NCBI GenBank assembly: GCA_030145585.1
Contig: JAQYVK010000302.1
Span: 1 to 37,604 of the forward strand
DNA length: 37,604 nt
Direction of reading: 5' to 3'
From: Desulfatiglandales bacterium
Lineage (GTDB): Bacteria > Desulfobacterota > DSM-4660 > Desulfatiglandales > HGW-15
Part shown: one piece after another, positions 1 to 6,988 of the stretch
Position numbering within the stretch: position 1 is the first letter of the stretch
Layout: each line of letters opens with the position of its first letter
Notes under the pieces: model-generated
Told to the model about the DNA's origin: nothing
The model's input: the letters and a program-made list of their open reading frames with translations, nothing else
The model's database searches: none
Position numbers and translations under genes: made by a program

Positions 1-95
1 AGACTTGACTCTTTTAGGCTACTTGTGATATTTTAAGTAAAAGTTAATTAAAGTGCTTTATTGAACTGATGTGAAGTTATAGTCGAAACAAGAGC

Positions 96-671
96 ATGAA
101 AAAAATTCTGAAATTTATCGGTTTCCTGGTGGCAATCGTCATTCTCTTCTACATTTTTGATGCTGCGCTTATGTTGTGGCAGCTCACACCCATAACCACT
201 GCCTCTAAGTATCAAAATGTAATGACCCTCCGCTGGCATGATCAAAGCCTTATTGAACATTTCCCGGGAAAAATTCCTTCGGACGCAAAAAACACTCGGT
301 TTTATTACCGGGCCGGTTTTTTACAGGGGGGATCTTCGATCGAACTAAGAGTGAAAATGCCGACGAACTTCGTTGAAGAAGTTCTTGCAACCTATAAGCA
401 GAAAGCCAAGGCGGTATTCAATGGAGCTGAAAAACTTGATAGGGGCACAAGCAATCCCGATATGCTGCCCAAATGGAGTTTTCTTACATTGCCACCTGAT
501 GAAAATGAAATACCAGGCACGTACTCTCTTTTACCAAAAGATTTTAAAATTCTCCTGCTTTCATCGGAGCCTTATAAGTCGAATCCAACGGATTGGAACC
601 ATGGCAAGGCTACAGGGATCAGCATAAGCCGACAGAGAAGGGAAATTATCTATTGGGCCGAAGACTGGTAG
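96..671 (+). CDS. Hypothetical protein with one N-terminal membrane anchor
   Basis: I do not recognise this 191-residue protein. Residues about 5-27 form a single hydrophobic segment after a short Lys-rich start (MKKILKF), so it is probably a membrane-anchored protein with a soluble domain outside the cytoplasm. There is no lipobox. The remainder is polar, with no repeat or catalytic motif that I can name, and it ends in WAEDW. The upstream sequence has only a weak AAGAG-type ribosome site. It is followed 10 nt later by another membrane-protein gene with a strong ribosome site, which suggests a small co-transcribed set. A long open frame and a sensible N-terminus support it as real. The function is unknown. 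Confidence 0.65.
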   Translation: MKKILKFIGFLVAIVILFYIFDAALMLWQLTPITTASKYQNVMTLRWHDQSLIEHFPGKIPSDAKNTRFYYRAGFLQGGSSIELRVKMPTNFVEEVLATYKQKAKAVFNGAEKLDRGTSNPDMLPKWSFLTLPPDENEIPGTYSLLPKDFKILLLSSEPYKSNPTDWNHGKATGISISRQRREIIYWAEDW

Positions 672-681
672 GAGGATTGAT

Positions 682-1074
682 GTGACCGAAGAAAAAGTAC
701 AGAAGCTATTGCAAATCTTGTATCTTGAACCCCTCGTCGTAGGTCTTATTCTGTTGGGGATATCGGTGCTCTATTTCCTTGAGGGCCGCCATATGGCGTT
801 TTTTGAAAGAATCCTGAAAAGCAGTCACGGGGTTTTTTTCCTCTGTCTCATGTACCCATTAGTCCTCAGTAACTCCACGGCTTTCGCAGATGCAGGATGG
901 TTCGGGTATCCCTACTGGGCCTTTCTTCTGCTGGGACTCGCAATGACGGTCTATTCCCTGGCCGGACGCTATGTCAAGCACTGGGCTCTTCACTTCTTAC
1001 ATATATTTACGATTCTGTATGGATCTCTTGCAGCACTGTACGGAATGAATACATTGCCACCTGGCTTTTTGTAA
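682..1074 (+). CDS. Small multi-pass membrane protein, unknown function
   Basis: This 130-residue protein has about four predicted membrane segments (near residues 14-33, 50-67, 75-95 and 103-121) and short loops. The start is GTG at 682, chosen because GGAGG lies at 671-675 with good spacing; the nearby ATG at 680 runs straight into a stop. It begins 10 nt after the preceding gene, so the two are probably translated from one message. I recognise no family and no charged or metal-binding motif inside the segments. It could be a small uncharacterised integral membrane protein. Confidence 0.6.
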   Translation: MTEEKVQKLLQILYLEPLVVGLILLGISVLYFLEGRHMAFFERILKSSHGVFFLCLMYPLVLSNSTAFADAGWFGYPYWAFLLLGLAMTVYSLAGRYVKHWALHFLHIFTILYGSLAALYGMNTLPPGFL

Positions 1075-1117
1075 GTAATTGGTGTCTAAAATATCTCACT
1101 CTACCTTGTGAAATGTT

Positions 1118-1612
1118 GTGATACCAAAAGTACCCAAAATAGCATGTGGGACAAATGTGAAATCCGGAAATCAAGAAATAGAGAAGTGGAAGCCGGGTGT
1201 TCCTAAAAACACCCTTTTACTTATTGCGGGGATACTTTGGGTAGGCGTGGGCATTATTCTTGATGGTGTTTCCTATTCATGGTTAAGGAGTGAAGACCTG
1301 AACCATGCTATTTTAGCATCGATTATCGGATTTATTTGTGCTCTCGTTATTCATCATTTTGGATTCCTTCGCATCGTCGATAGAAACCTGGATCGAATTC
1401 TTCCAATGGAAGGCAAACGATGTGTTTTTTCATTCATGCCTTGGAAGAGCTATATTCTTATCATCATCATGGTTTTAGTAGGGTTTTTACTTCGTCATTC
1501 ACCAATTCCGAAACTGTACCTATCAGTTCCATACATCGGAATCGGGACGGCATTAATTCTGTCAAGCGTGCGGTATTTGCGATATCTGTTACTGTCGGTT
1601 AAGAACAAGTAA
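1118..1612 (+). CDS. Multi-pass membrane protein, unknown function
   Basis: This open frame of 164 residues has about four hydrophobic segments (near residues 32-52, 63-82, 110-126 and 133-153) and a basic C-terminus (RYLRYLLLSVKNK). The start is uncertain. GTG at 1118 has no clear ribosome site, and an in-frame GTG at 1157 preceded by GGGA would remove 13 residues and still leave all the membrane segments. It lies 43 nt after the preceding membrane-protein gene. No family recognised. The hydrophobic pattern makes a chance reading frame unlikely. Confidence 0.5.
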   Translation: MIPKVPKIACGTNVKSGNQEIEKWKPGVPKNTLLLIAGILWVGVGIILDGVSYSWLRSEDLNHAILASIIGFICALVIHHFGFLRIVDRNLDRILPMEGKRCVFSFMPWKSYILIIIMVLVGFLLRHSPIPKLYLSVPYIGIGTALILSSVRYLRYLLLSVKNK

Positions 1613-1680
1613 ATATGGTGGTCCGAATTCCAAGCTGTTTGTTGGCGTTCTTGAAAAATAAAAATTCTTAGGAATAGTTT

Positions 1681-2073
1681 ATGCCTTTAGTGAAAATAAG
1701 TATACTTAAGGGAAGGTCAAAATCAGAGAAGCAGGCTTTATTGGACGCGGTTCATGCCGCTTTGGTCGAAGCCTTTAAAATTCCTGATTGGGACAGGGAT
1801 CAAAGAATTTTCGAATTTGAAAAAGAAAACTTTGAGATCCCAAATAATCGAACGGATTATTTTACACTCATTGAAATCATTATTTATCCTGGAAGGTCGC
1901 TAAAAGTAAAACGCGAACTGTATAAGTCAATAAATGATAGACTCAAAGCCAATGGATATAAGAACCCGAATGATATTGTCATTGTTTTACTGGAACCGCC
2001 ATTGGAAAACTGGGGAATCAGAGGGGGTGTTCCCGCAAGTGAGATAGATATTGGCTACAAGCTGGACGTGTAA
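1681..2073 (+). CDS. Tautomerase family protein (4-oxalocrotonate tautomerase-like, long form)
   Basis: This 130-residue protein belongs by sequence character to the tautomerase superfamily (Tautomerase_2 type). These beta-alpha-beta fold enzymes use an N-terminal proline as general base or acid once the initiator Met is removed. The start MPLVKISILKG puts Pro at position 2. The C-terminal half carries the family-like stretch ENWGIRGGVPASE (about residues 107-119). At 130 residues it has the length of the fused two-unit forms, not the 60-residue 4-OT. The substrate cannot be predicted; relatives act on enol/keto acids or halo-acrylates, or have no known role. It stands alone between membrane-protein genes and a lipoprotein gene. 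Confidence 0.8.
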   Translation: MPLVKISILKGRSKSEKQALLDAVHAALVEAFKIPDWDRDQRIFEFEKENFEIPNNRTDYFTLIEIIIYPGRSLKVKRELYKSINDRLKANGYKNPNDIVIVLLEPPLENWGIRGGVPASEIDIGYKLDV

Positions 2074-2123
2074 ATATAGAAAGGGAGTCAGGTTTCACCA
2101 TCTCATAAGATAGGAGAGAGAGC

Positions 2124-2789
2124 ATGGAAAAGGTAAGGGGAAGGCAAATCTTACAAACAGCAATCATATTATTGACTGCCTGGGTGGTGATCGGCTGTCA
2201 GTCTGTTTACTACAAGACTATGGAGCAGTTCGGATATGAAAAACGCGAGATTCTTGTGGATCGGGTCGTGGAAGCCCGGGATGCACAAAAAGAGTCCAAG
2301 GAACAGTTCAAGTCGGCTCTAGAAAAATTCAGTGATGTGGTTAATTTTGAAGGGGGTGACCTGGAAGAAAAGTACGAAGTGCTCAATTCGGAGTTCAAAC
2401 GTTGTGAATCGAAGGCAGAAGCCGTCAACACGAGGATCAATGATGTTGAAAATGTGGGGACAGCACTTTTTCAAGAGTGGAAAGCGGAGTTGGAGCAATA
2501 CTCCAGCGCCAAACTGAGAAATTCAAGCCGCAAAAAACTCGAACAGACACGCGATCAGTATGACCAGCTCGTCCGTTCAATGCGAAAGGCCGAATCCAAA
2601 ATCGCCCCGGTCCTTTCGGCCTTTCAAGACCAGGTCCTCTACCTGAAGCACAACCTGAACGCCCATGCCATTGCCTCACTGAAGCAGGAACTGGTGTCAG
2701 TTGAGAACAACGTAGCCACGCTGATACGGGAAATGGAAGCAGCCATTGCTGAAGCAGATGGGTTTATTAAGACCATGGTCGAATCATAG
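2124..2789 (+). CDS. DUF2959 family lipoprotein
   Basis: This 221-residue protein matches my knowledge of the DUF2959 family of bacterial lipoproteins. Residues about 10-25 form a hydrophobic export signal ending in a lipobox (VVIGC), so Cys25 is the likely lipidated residue. The mature part is almost entirely alpha-helical and rich in Glu, Lys and Gln, with long heptad-like stretches suggesting coiled coil (about residues 45-215), and the phrase YYKTMEQFGYEKREILVDRV typical of the family N-terminus. The ribosome site GGAGAGAG lies before the ATG. The function of the family is unknown; an envelope location is inferred from the lipobox. It appears to be monocistronic. Confidence 0.82.
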   Translation: MEKVRGRQILQTAIILLTAWVVIGCQSVYYKTMEQFGYEKREILVDRVVEARDAQKESKEQFKSALEKFSDVVNFEGGDLEEKYEVLNSEFKRCESKAEAVNTRINDVENVGTALFQEWKAELEQYSSAKLRNSSRKKLEQTRDQYDQLVRSMRKAESKIAPVLSAFQDQVLYLKHNLNAHAIASLKQELVSVENNVATLIREMEAAIAEADGFIKTMVES

Positions 2790-2939
2790 GAGTCATCTTA
2801 AAAATACCAAATAGTGTATTCGGACAGTCAGCGTGACTGCAACTCGCCGACATGTCTCATGGCCCTGAGCCACCCTCCTACAAGAAAAAGTATCCGGTTA
2901 TAGTAATTGTCAGAAATCTGTTCCGATTAGCCTTTTTAT

Positions 2940-2975
2940 AAATCCCCCTGTCCCCCTTTGTCAAAGGGGGAACTT
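2940..2975 (+). repeat. C-rich dispersed hairpin repeat, copy 1
   Basis: A C-run (AATCCCCCTGT) is followed by a 9-bp hairpin: CCCCCTTTG at 2952-2960 and CAAAGGGGG at 2962-2970. A second copy lies about 70 bp downstream in the opposite orientation. This kind of element is frequent in intergenic regions of many Desulfobacterota genomes (recalled, not searched). It is not followed by a T-run in a way that makes it a clear terminator for the upstream lipoprotein gene. Confidence 0.6.
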
Positions 2976-3036
2976 ATGAAAGCCTGAAGTAATATCAGCA
3001 CACCTATGGCCGCAATGAGCAATACTAGAGTATAAG

Positions 3037-3076
3037 CGTTCCCCCCTTTTAAAAGGGGGGGCCAGGGGGGATTTTA
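3037..3076 (-). repeat. C-rich dispersed hairpin repeat, copy 2 (inverted)
   Basis: On the minus strand this reads AAATCCCCCCTGG followed by a perfect 10-bp hairpin, on the plus strand CCCCCCTTTT (3041-3050) directly abutting AAAAGGGGGG (3051-3060). It is the inverted relative of the element at 2940-2975, with the same order of C-run, spacer, hairpin and AAC. The two copies could pair with each other across about 60 nt. Confidence 0.6.
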
Positions 3077-3132
3077 TGCTGTCGCACGCTCCTTCCAATC
3101 GGAACATATTTATGACATCAGCTATAATATAC

Positions 3133-3159
3133 AAAAAAGCCCCGACCTTGTCGGGGCTT
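3133..3159 (-). terminator. Rho-independent terminator of iorAB
   Basis: A 9-bp perfect stem (AAGCCCCGA at 3137-3145, TCGGGGCTT at 3151-3159) with a 5-nt loop. Read on the minus strand it is followed by a run of six T (plus-strand A at 3133-3138). It lies about 58 nt after the iorB stop codon, as expected for the end of the iorA-iorB message. Confidence 0.85.
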
Positions 3160-3216
3160 CATACATTATGGAGTATTTGACGAAAGCGGGAAAGGAAAAA
3201 CGCTGGGAATCAATGT

Positions 3217-3810
3217 CTACCGGTTGGCAGCCACGCCCATGCCGAGGTCAAAGGCCTTCAGGTTGGATTCCAGAAAGGCCTTTTTTGTGGACGTTGAAAT
3301 GGTCTCCTTCATCGCTTCCGCTGTGATCGGAACGGCTTTTGAGCCAATCAGGGCTCCCAACATGACCATATTCAAGGAGAGTGGATTGCCCGCTTCCTTT
3401 GCCAATTCAACGCCATTCAAGGCGATGACGTTCTCCACTTTGGTATGAATTTTGTCTAAGACTTCATCTACTGGGGGATATTTCCCCTGTCCTATGGAAA
3501 CAGTGAAGGGAGGAAGGGGAGAAATATTCGTGATGACCAGGGTGTCCTTGTTACACTTTCCAAGGGCTCTCAAGGTTTCCAGGGGTTCGAAGCCTATCAA
3601 GACATCAGCCTCTCCATTGGAAACAATAGGGCTGGTAACATCACCCAATAATACGGCGGATTCCACAATACCCCCCCGCTGAGCCATCCCATGAATTTCA
3701 CTGACCACGACCGGAATATCAACAGAGAGGGCGGCCTCTCCTAATAGCCGTGACACCAGAAGATTTCCCTGGCCACCAACGCCAATAAACACAAATCTCT
3801 TTGATTCCAT
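3217..3810 (-). CDS. iorB: Indolepyruvate:ferredoxin oxidoreductase, beta (gamma-domain) subunit
   Basis: This 197-residue protein is the small subunit of indolepyruvate ferredoxin oxidoreductase, which oxidatively decarboxylates aryl-2-oxoacids (from Trp, Phe or Tyr) to aryl-acetyl-CoA and reduces ferredoxin. The N-terminus FIGVGGQGNLLVSRLL is the glycine-rich start of the pyruvate-ferredoxin-oxidoreductase gamma-type domain. The stretch SEIHGMAQRGG (about residues 38-48) is the family's conserved segment. The length is normal. The ATG is preceded by GGAG at good spacing. The gene follows iorA after a 138-nt gap holding a GC-rich hairpin, and precedes a strong terminator. The direction of the reaction in vivo (degradation or reductive synthesis of aryl-pyruvates) cannot be told from sequence. 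Confidence 0.93.
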   Translation of the reverse strand: MESKRFVFIGVGGQGNLLVSRLLGEAALSVDIPVVVSEIHGMAQRGGIVESAVLLGDVTSPIVSNGEADVLIGFEPLETLRALGKCNKDTLVITNISPLPPFTVSIGQGKYPPVDEVLDKIHTKVENVIALNGVELAKEAGNPLSLNMVMLGALIGSKAVPITAEAMKETISTSTKKAFLESNLKAFDLGMGVAANR

Positions 3811-3871
3811 TTGATTCTCCGTAATAAAAATCTTTATATTTCCTCAAGAGCCAATATCGTTAATTTTTACT

Positions 3872-3932
3872 CTTGTCTTCCTTGGGGCGCCAAAGCCGGC
3901 CCACCAAGGGTGGGCGAGGCGACGGCGGCTGA
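3872..3932 (+). repeat. GC-rich hairpin element in the iorA-iorB gap
   Basis: The 138-nt gap between iorA and iorB contains a GC-rich insert in otherwise A/T-rich sequence. It holds TGTCTTCCTTGG followed by a 7-bp hairpin, GCCCACC (3899-3905) and GGTGGGC (3909-3915), and then GGCGACGGCGG. The 12-mer TGTCTTCCTTGG recurs inverted beside another GC-rich hairpin between murG and murC (19697-19728). I read these as copies of one dispersed intergenic element. It may form a structure within the iorAB message. Confidence 0.5.
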
Positions 3933-3948
3933 CTTCTTTATTATTATC

Positions 3949-5799
3949 CTATTTCTTTACCGGCAAAATGGCATTTTCAGGGCAGATCTGGGCACACAAA
4001 GCACAGCCGGTACACATATTTTCATCGATGGAAACATTATTTTCGTCCAGGAACATAGCCGGACAGGCCAACTCGTCGATGCACACGCGATGCCCTTTGC
4101 ATTTGTCTAGGTTAACATAGAAGGGTCTGGTCCGCTTCAACTCGCCAATGCCCTTTGCAAATAGGGGGCAAAAATCTCTCGAAATGATAACCGACAGGCC
4201 GTCGTATTCATAGGAAGCCCGTACCGCCTCTATGGTCTTTTTTACCTTAAAGGGTTGAACCACATGGACGTCCTTGACCCCGCAGCCTTTCACCAATTCT
4301 TCAATGGATACTTGTGTGTTTTCGCGACCCATTGGCTTGGAGTCCACCCCTGGATGGGGCTGGTGGCCGGTCATAGCGGTGGTGCCGTTGTCCATGATAA
4401 CGAGGGTAAATTTGTGGTTATTGTGCACCGCATTGACCAACCCTGTGATCCCTGAATGAAAAAAGGTGGAATCACCGATGAAGGCGACCACCTTCTGATT
4501 GGTAGCCTCTGAAAAACCGCATGAGGTGCTCACCGAAGCCCCCATGCAGAGGACCAGGTCGGCCATTTTAAGGGGTGGAAGAAAACCGAGGGTATAACAA
4601 CCGATATCTGAAGGATAAATCGCCTCCTGGCCGTAAACCTGCTTGATCTCATAAAGGGTGGCCCTGTGGGGACAACCGGCACAAAGCGTGGGCGGCCTTG
4701 CAGGAAGATCCGGGAGATCTGAGGTATCAACGACTACCGGGGCTTTGTAATCAATCCCGACATATTTGGCCACCGCCTCCCTGACCATACCGGGATCATA
4801 TTCGAAAAGGCGGGACAATCGACTGACGCCCTTTCCCTTTATGGAAAGCGTCAGGCCGTTTTCCTGGGCAATGGCCTTTAATTCGGTCTCTATAATTGGT
4901 TCCAGTTCCTCTACGACCAGGACGTTTTCGACCTGATTGAGAAAGCGAATGCAGAGATTTTTGGGCATCGGCCAGGAAAAGCCCAACTTCAGGACGCTGA
5001 CCTGATCATTGATCCCCAGATCTGAAATTGCATCCATGGCATAGTTGAAACTGACACCATTGGCGATGACTCCCCATTTTCCATCACCGATGATTTCATT
5101 GTATGGCCAGTTTTCTGTCTTCTGCATGATACGATCATTTTTTTCAAGGAGTTTTTTGTGCAATTGACGTGAGACAGCCGGGACGGTCACAAAATTCAAG
5201 GGGTCCTTAGCGAAGGTATCCTTCGTTTTCATTGGTTTGAGTTCTGCCAGTTTTACAGGACCCCTGATATGGTTTAATCGTGTGGTGGTGCGGATGAGGA
5301 CCGGAAGTTTCAGTTCTTCAGACAGGTCGAAGGCCAGTGCCGTCATATCCTTCATTTCCTGGGTATTTGTCGGTTCCAGCATGGGAAGACCGGACAGACG
5401 GGCATAGTATCGATTGTCCTGTTCATTCTGACTGGAAAATAGAGAGGGATCATCGGCCGTAATAATGACCATGCCTCCCTTGACTCCGGTATAAGCGAGG
5501 ATCATTAAAGGGTCTGCGGCCACGTTGACCCCCACATGTTTCATGGTCACCATAGTTCTCAAGCCGGCGAGGGCCGCGCTTGCTCCCACTTCCATCGCCA
5601 CCTTTTCATTGGTGGAGTACTCAAAGTAAAGATCGGTCTCTTGACTAAGGTTGTAAAATTGTTCAGGAATCTCTGAAGATGGTGTCCCGGGATAGCAAGT
5701 GGCAAAGGAGACCCCTGCCTCCAGGGCGCCGCGGGCGATGGCCTCGTTGCCTAAAAGAAATATTTCTTTCCCCGGCGCATCAAGAAGTAATTTGTGCAT
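3949..5799 (-). CDS. iorA: Indolepyruvate:ferredoxin oxidoreductase, alpha subunit
   Basis: This is the large subunit of indolepyruvate ferredoxin oxidoreductase. In order it has the pyrimidine-binding thiamine-diphosphate domain (ATCYPGTPSSEIPE near residue 40), the central domain, the pyrophosphate-binding domain (LCAGCPHR, then GDSTFFHSGI and MDNGTTAMTG, the ThDP/Mg site), and a C-terminal two-cluster ferredoxin domain. The second cluster is complete (C596, C599, C602, C606). In the first, the expected second Cys is His570 (C567-K-G-H570-R-V-C573). I chose ATG 5799, which has GGGGGA just upstream; an in-frame TTG at 5811 would add four residues (MGDK). The 616-residue length is normal. It is followed by iorB. 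The enzyme should be cytoplasmic and oxygen-sensitive. Confidence 0.93.
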   Translation of the reverse strand: MHKLLLDAPGKEIFLLGNEAIARGALEAGVSFATCYPGTPSSEIPEQFYNLSQETDLYFEYSTNEKVAMEVGASAALAGLRTMVTMKHVGVNVAADPLMILAYTGVKGGMVIITADDPSLFSSQNEQDNRYYARLSGLPMLEPTNTQEMKDMTALAFDLSEELKLPVLIRTTTRLNHIRGPVKLAELKPMKTKDTFAKDPLNFVTVPAVSRQLHKKLLEKNDRIMQKTENWPYNEIIGDGKWGVIANGVSFNYAMDAISDLGINDQVSVLKLGFSWPMPKNLCIRFLNQVENVLVVEELEPIIETELKAIAQENGLTLSIKGKGVSRLSRLFEYDPGMVREAVAKYVGIDYKAPVVVDTSDLPDLPARPPTLCAGCPHRATLYEIKQVYGQEAIYPSDIGCYTLGFLPPLKMADLVLCMGASVSTSCGFSEATNQKVVAFIGDSTFFHSGITGLVNAVHNNHKFTLVIMDNGTTAMTGHQPHPGVDSKPMGRENTQVSIEELVKGCGVKDVHVVQPFKVKKTIEAVRASYEYDGLSVIISRDFCPLFAKGIGELKRTRPFYVNLDKCKGHRVCIDELACPAMFLDENNVSIDENMCTGCALCAQICPENAILPVKK

Positions 5800-5811
5800 T
5801 TTGTCCCCCAA

Positions 5812-6164
5812 ACATGATTAAAGATTATTTTCAAGGCCACCTTCGGACAGTCCCGAAAGCAGGCATTGTCAGGCAGATCGAAAAAAGCTACAACTTAGCT
5901 GCGATGTAAACCTAACGAAACGGGTGTGGGCTGTCAAGAGATTATTCCAAGAGAAACTGACACAGCCGGAAGGAACTCCGGGAATGATCCAGCCTAATTA
6001 CAGAAATTGTGATGGGATAAGCATGTTTCAAAATAAATTTAACAATTTCTTATGGTTAATCCATTTTCTCATGATTGTATCTCGAGAATATCAAGGGTCG
6101 CTCAGTTTAAAGCGGCGGCTACATTTTTAAACCGGATCACCAATGGCCTTGTTTCAGCATTTTA
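5812..6164. other. Intergenic region upstream of iorA and of the response regulator
   Basis: About 350 bp between divergently transcribed genes. I see no convincing open frame. It should hold the iorA promoter on the minus strand, but I could not pick out a good -35/-10 pair. A small imperfect palindrome (TTCGG, ACAGTC, CCGAA) lies at about 5843-5858. Confidence 0.3.
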
Positions 6165-6193
6165 TTGAATTAATTTATAGTAAGATGTATATA
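6165..6193 (+). promoter_or_regulatory. Putative sigma70 promoter of the response regulator
   Basis: TTGAAT at 6165-6170 and TATATA at 6188-6193 are separated by 17 nt, about 30 nt before a strong ribosome site. This is a plausible housekeeping-type promoter identified by eye only. Confidence 0.45.
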
Positions 6194-6226
6194 TGAACAA
6201 TAATATCACTCATGAGGAGGAGAGCT

Positions 6227-6712
6227 ATGGAAAATGATGGTTTGTTGGAGGGCAAGAAAATTCTCATTGTGGATGACGAGCCGGATGTTCTGGAGACCCT
6301 TGAAGAACTGTTGACCATGTGCGAGGTCAAAAAAGCAATCAGCTTTGATGAAGCGAAAGATCTTCTTGAGGGCGAATATTTTGATATGGCCATTCTGGAC
6401 ATTATGGGCGTGGATGGATACAAACTGCTCGAAATAGCGAAGAACAGAGAGGTGGTCGCTGTCATGTTGACCGCCCATGCCTTGAGCCCTGAGAACACTG
6501 TTAGATCTTACAAGGAAGGGGCGGCCTCCTATATACCTAAAGAGGAAATGACCAATATCACGACCTATTTAAATGATATTTTAGAGGCCAAAGAAAAAGG
6601 GAAAAATCTGTGGTGGCGCTGGTTTGATCGGTTCGCCAATTTTTATGAGAAGAAATTCGGTGAAGATTGGCAAGAGCATGATGAAGAATTTTGGAAAAAT
6701 TTCTATATCTAA
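6227..6712 (+). CDS. Receiver-only response regulator with aromatic C-terminal tail
   Basis: This 161-residue protein is a CheY-like receiver with no DNA-binding output domain. The acidic pair is D16-D17 (IVDDEPD), the phosphoacceptor is D58 (AILDIMGVDGY), and T82 (MLTAHA) and K105 (YIPKEE) complete the active site. After the receiver, residues about 127-161 form a charged tail very rich in aromatics: five Trp, six Phe and two Tyr in 35 residues (WWRWFDRFANFYEKKFG, then DW and FW). I chose ATG 6227 because GAGGAGG at 6214-6220 is well spaced; the ATG at 6212 overlaps that site. No histidine kinase lies nearby, so the partner is unknown. The role of the tail is unknown; it may contact a protein or a membrane. 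Confidence 0.9.
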   Translation: MENDGLLEGKKILIVDDEPDVLETLEELLTMCEVKKAISFDEAKDLLEGEYFDMAILDIMGVDGYKLLEIAKNREVVAVMLTAHALSPENTVRSYKEGAASYIPKEEMTNITTYLNDILEAKEKGKNLWWRWFDRFANFYEKKFGEDWQEHDEEFWKNFYI

Positions 6713-6840
6713 AGATCCGACCGATGGCTCATTATCAATCCTGTAATTAATGGTGGAGCGGGGTCTCCCCAGCCATAATCCGGAATTGAATAAATGTCTT
6801 TTCAGTCCTTTATGAATGCCCTTTTAAAAAGGAAAGCCGC

Positions 6841-6869
6841 TTGACAATGGAGGGGTTAAGGGATATTTG
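6841..6869 (+). promoter_or_regulatory. Weak candidate promoter of the corrinoid protein gene
   Basis: A perfect TTGACA at 6841-6846 is followed by a poor -10 (TATTTG at 6864-6869, 17-nt spacing). It lies about 120 nt upstream of the corrinoid protein gene and suggests separate transcription from the response regulator. Low certainty because of the weak -10. Confidence 0.3.
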
Positions 6870-6988
6870 AAAGTGCAAAGGTTCCATGGTTTGATCGTTT
6901 AATAACCCGGCTCGAACCCATGGATAGGTCATAATAATTGAGGTGAGGGCCGAGGAATAAACTAACTGCTGAAAGGGGGAAGCCGGTA

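Noticed and set aside
2210-2440. 76-codon minus-strand open frame inside the DUF2959 gene
   Set aside because: It is the antisense shadow of a well-supported lipoprotein gene, with no ribosome site or family resemblance.
2823-2838. CAGTCA/TGACTG dyad after the DUF2959 gene as a terminator
   Set aside because: Six-pair stem with no T-run. It may be chance.
6745-6775. GCGGGGTCTCCCC dyad after the response regulator gene as a terminator
   Set aside because: The stem is only four pairs and no T-run follows, so it is too weak to call.
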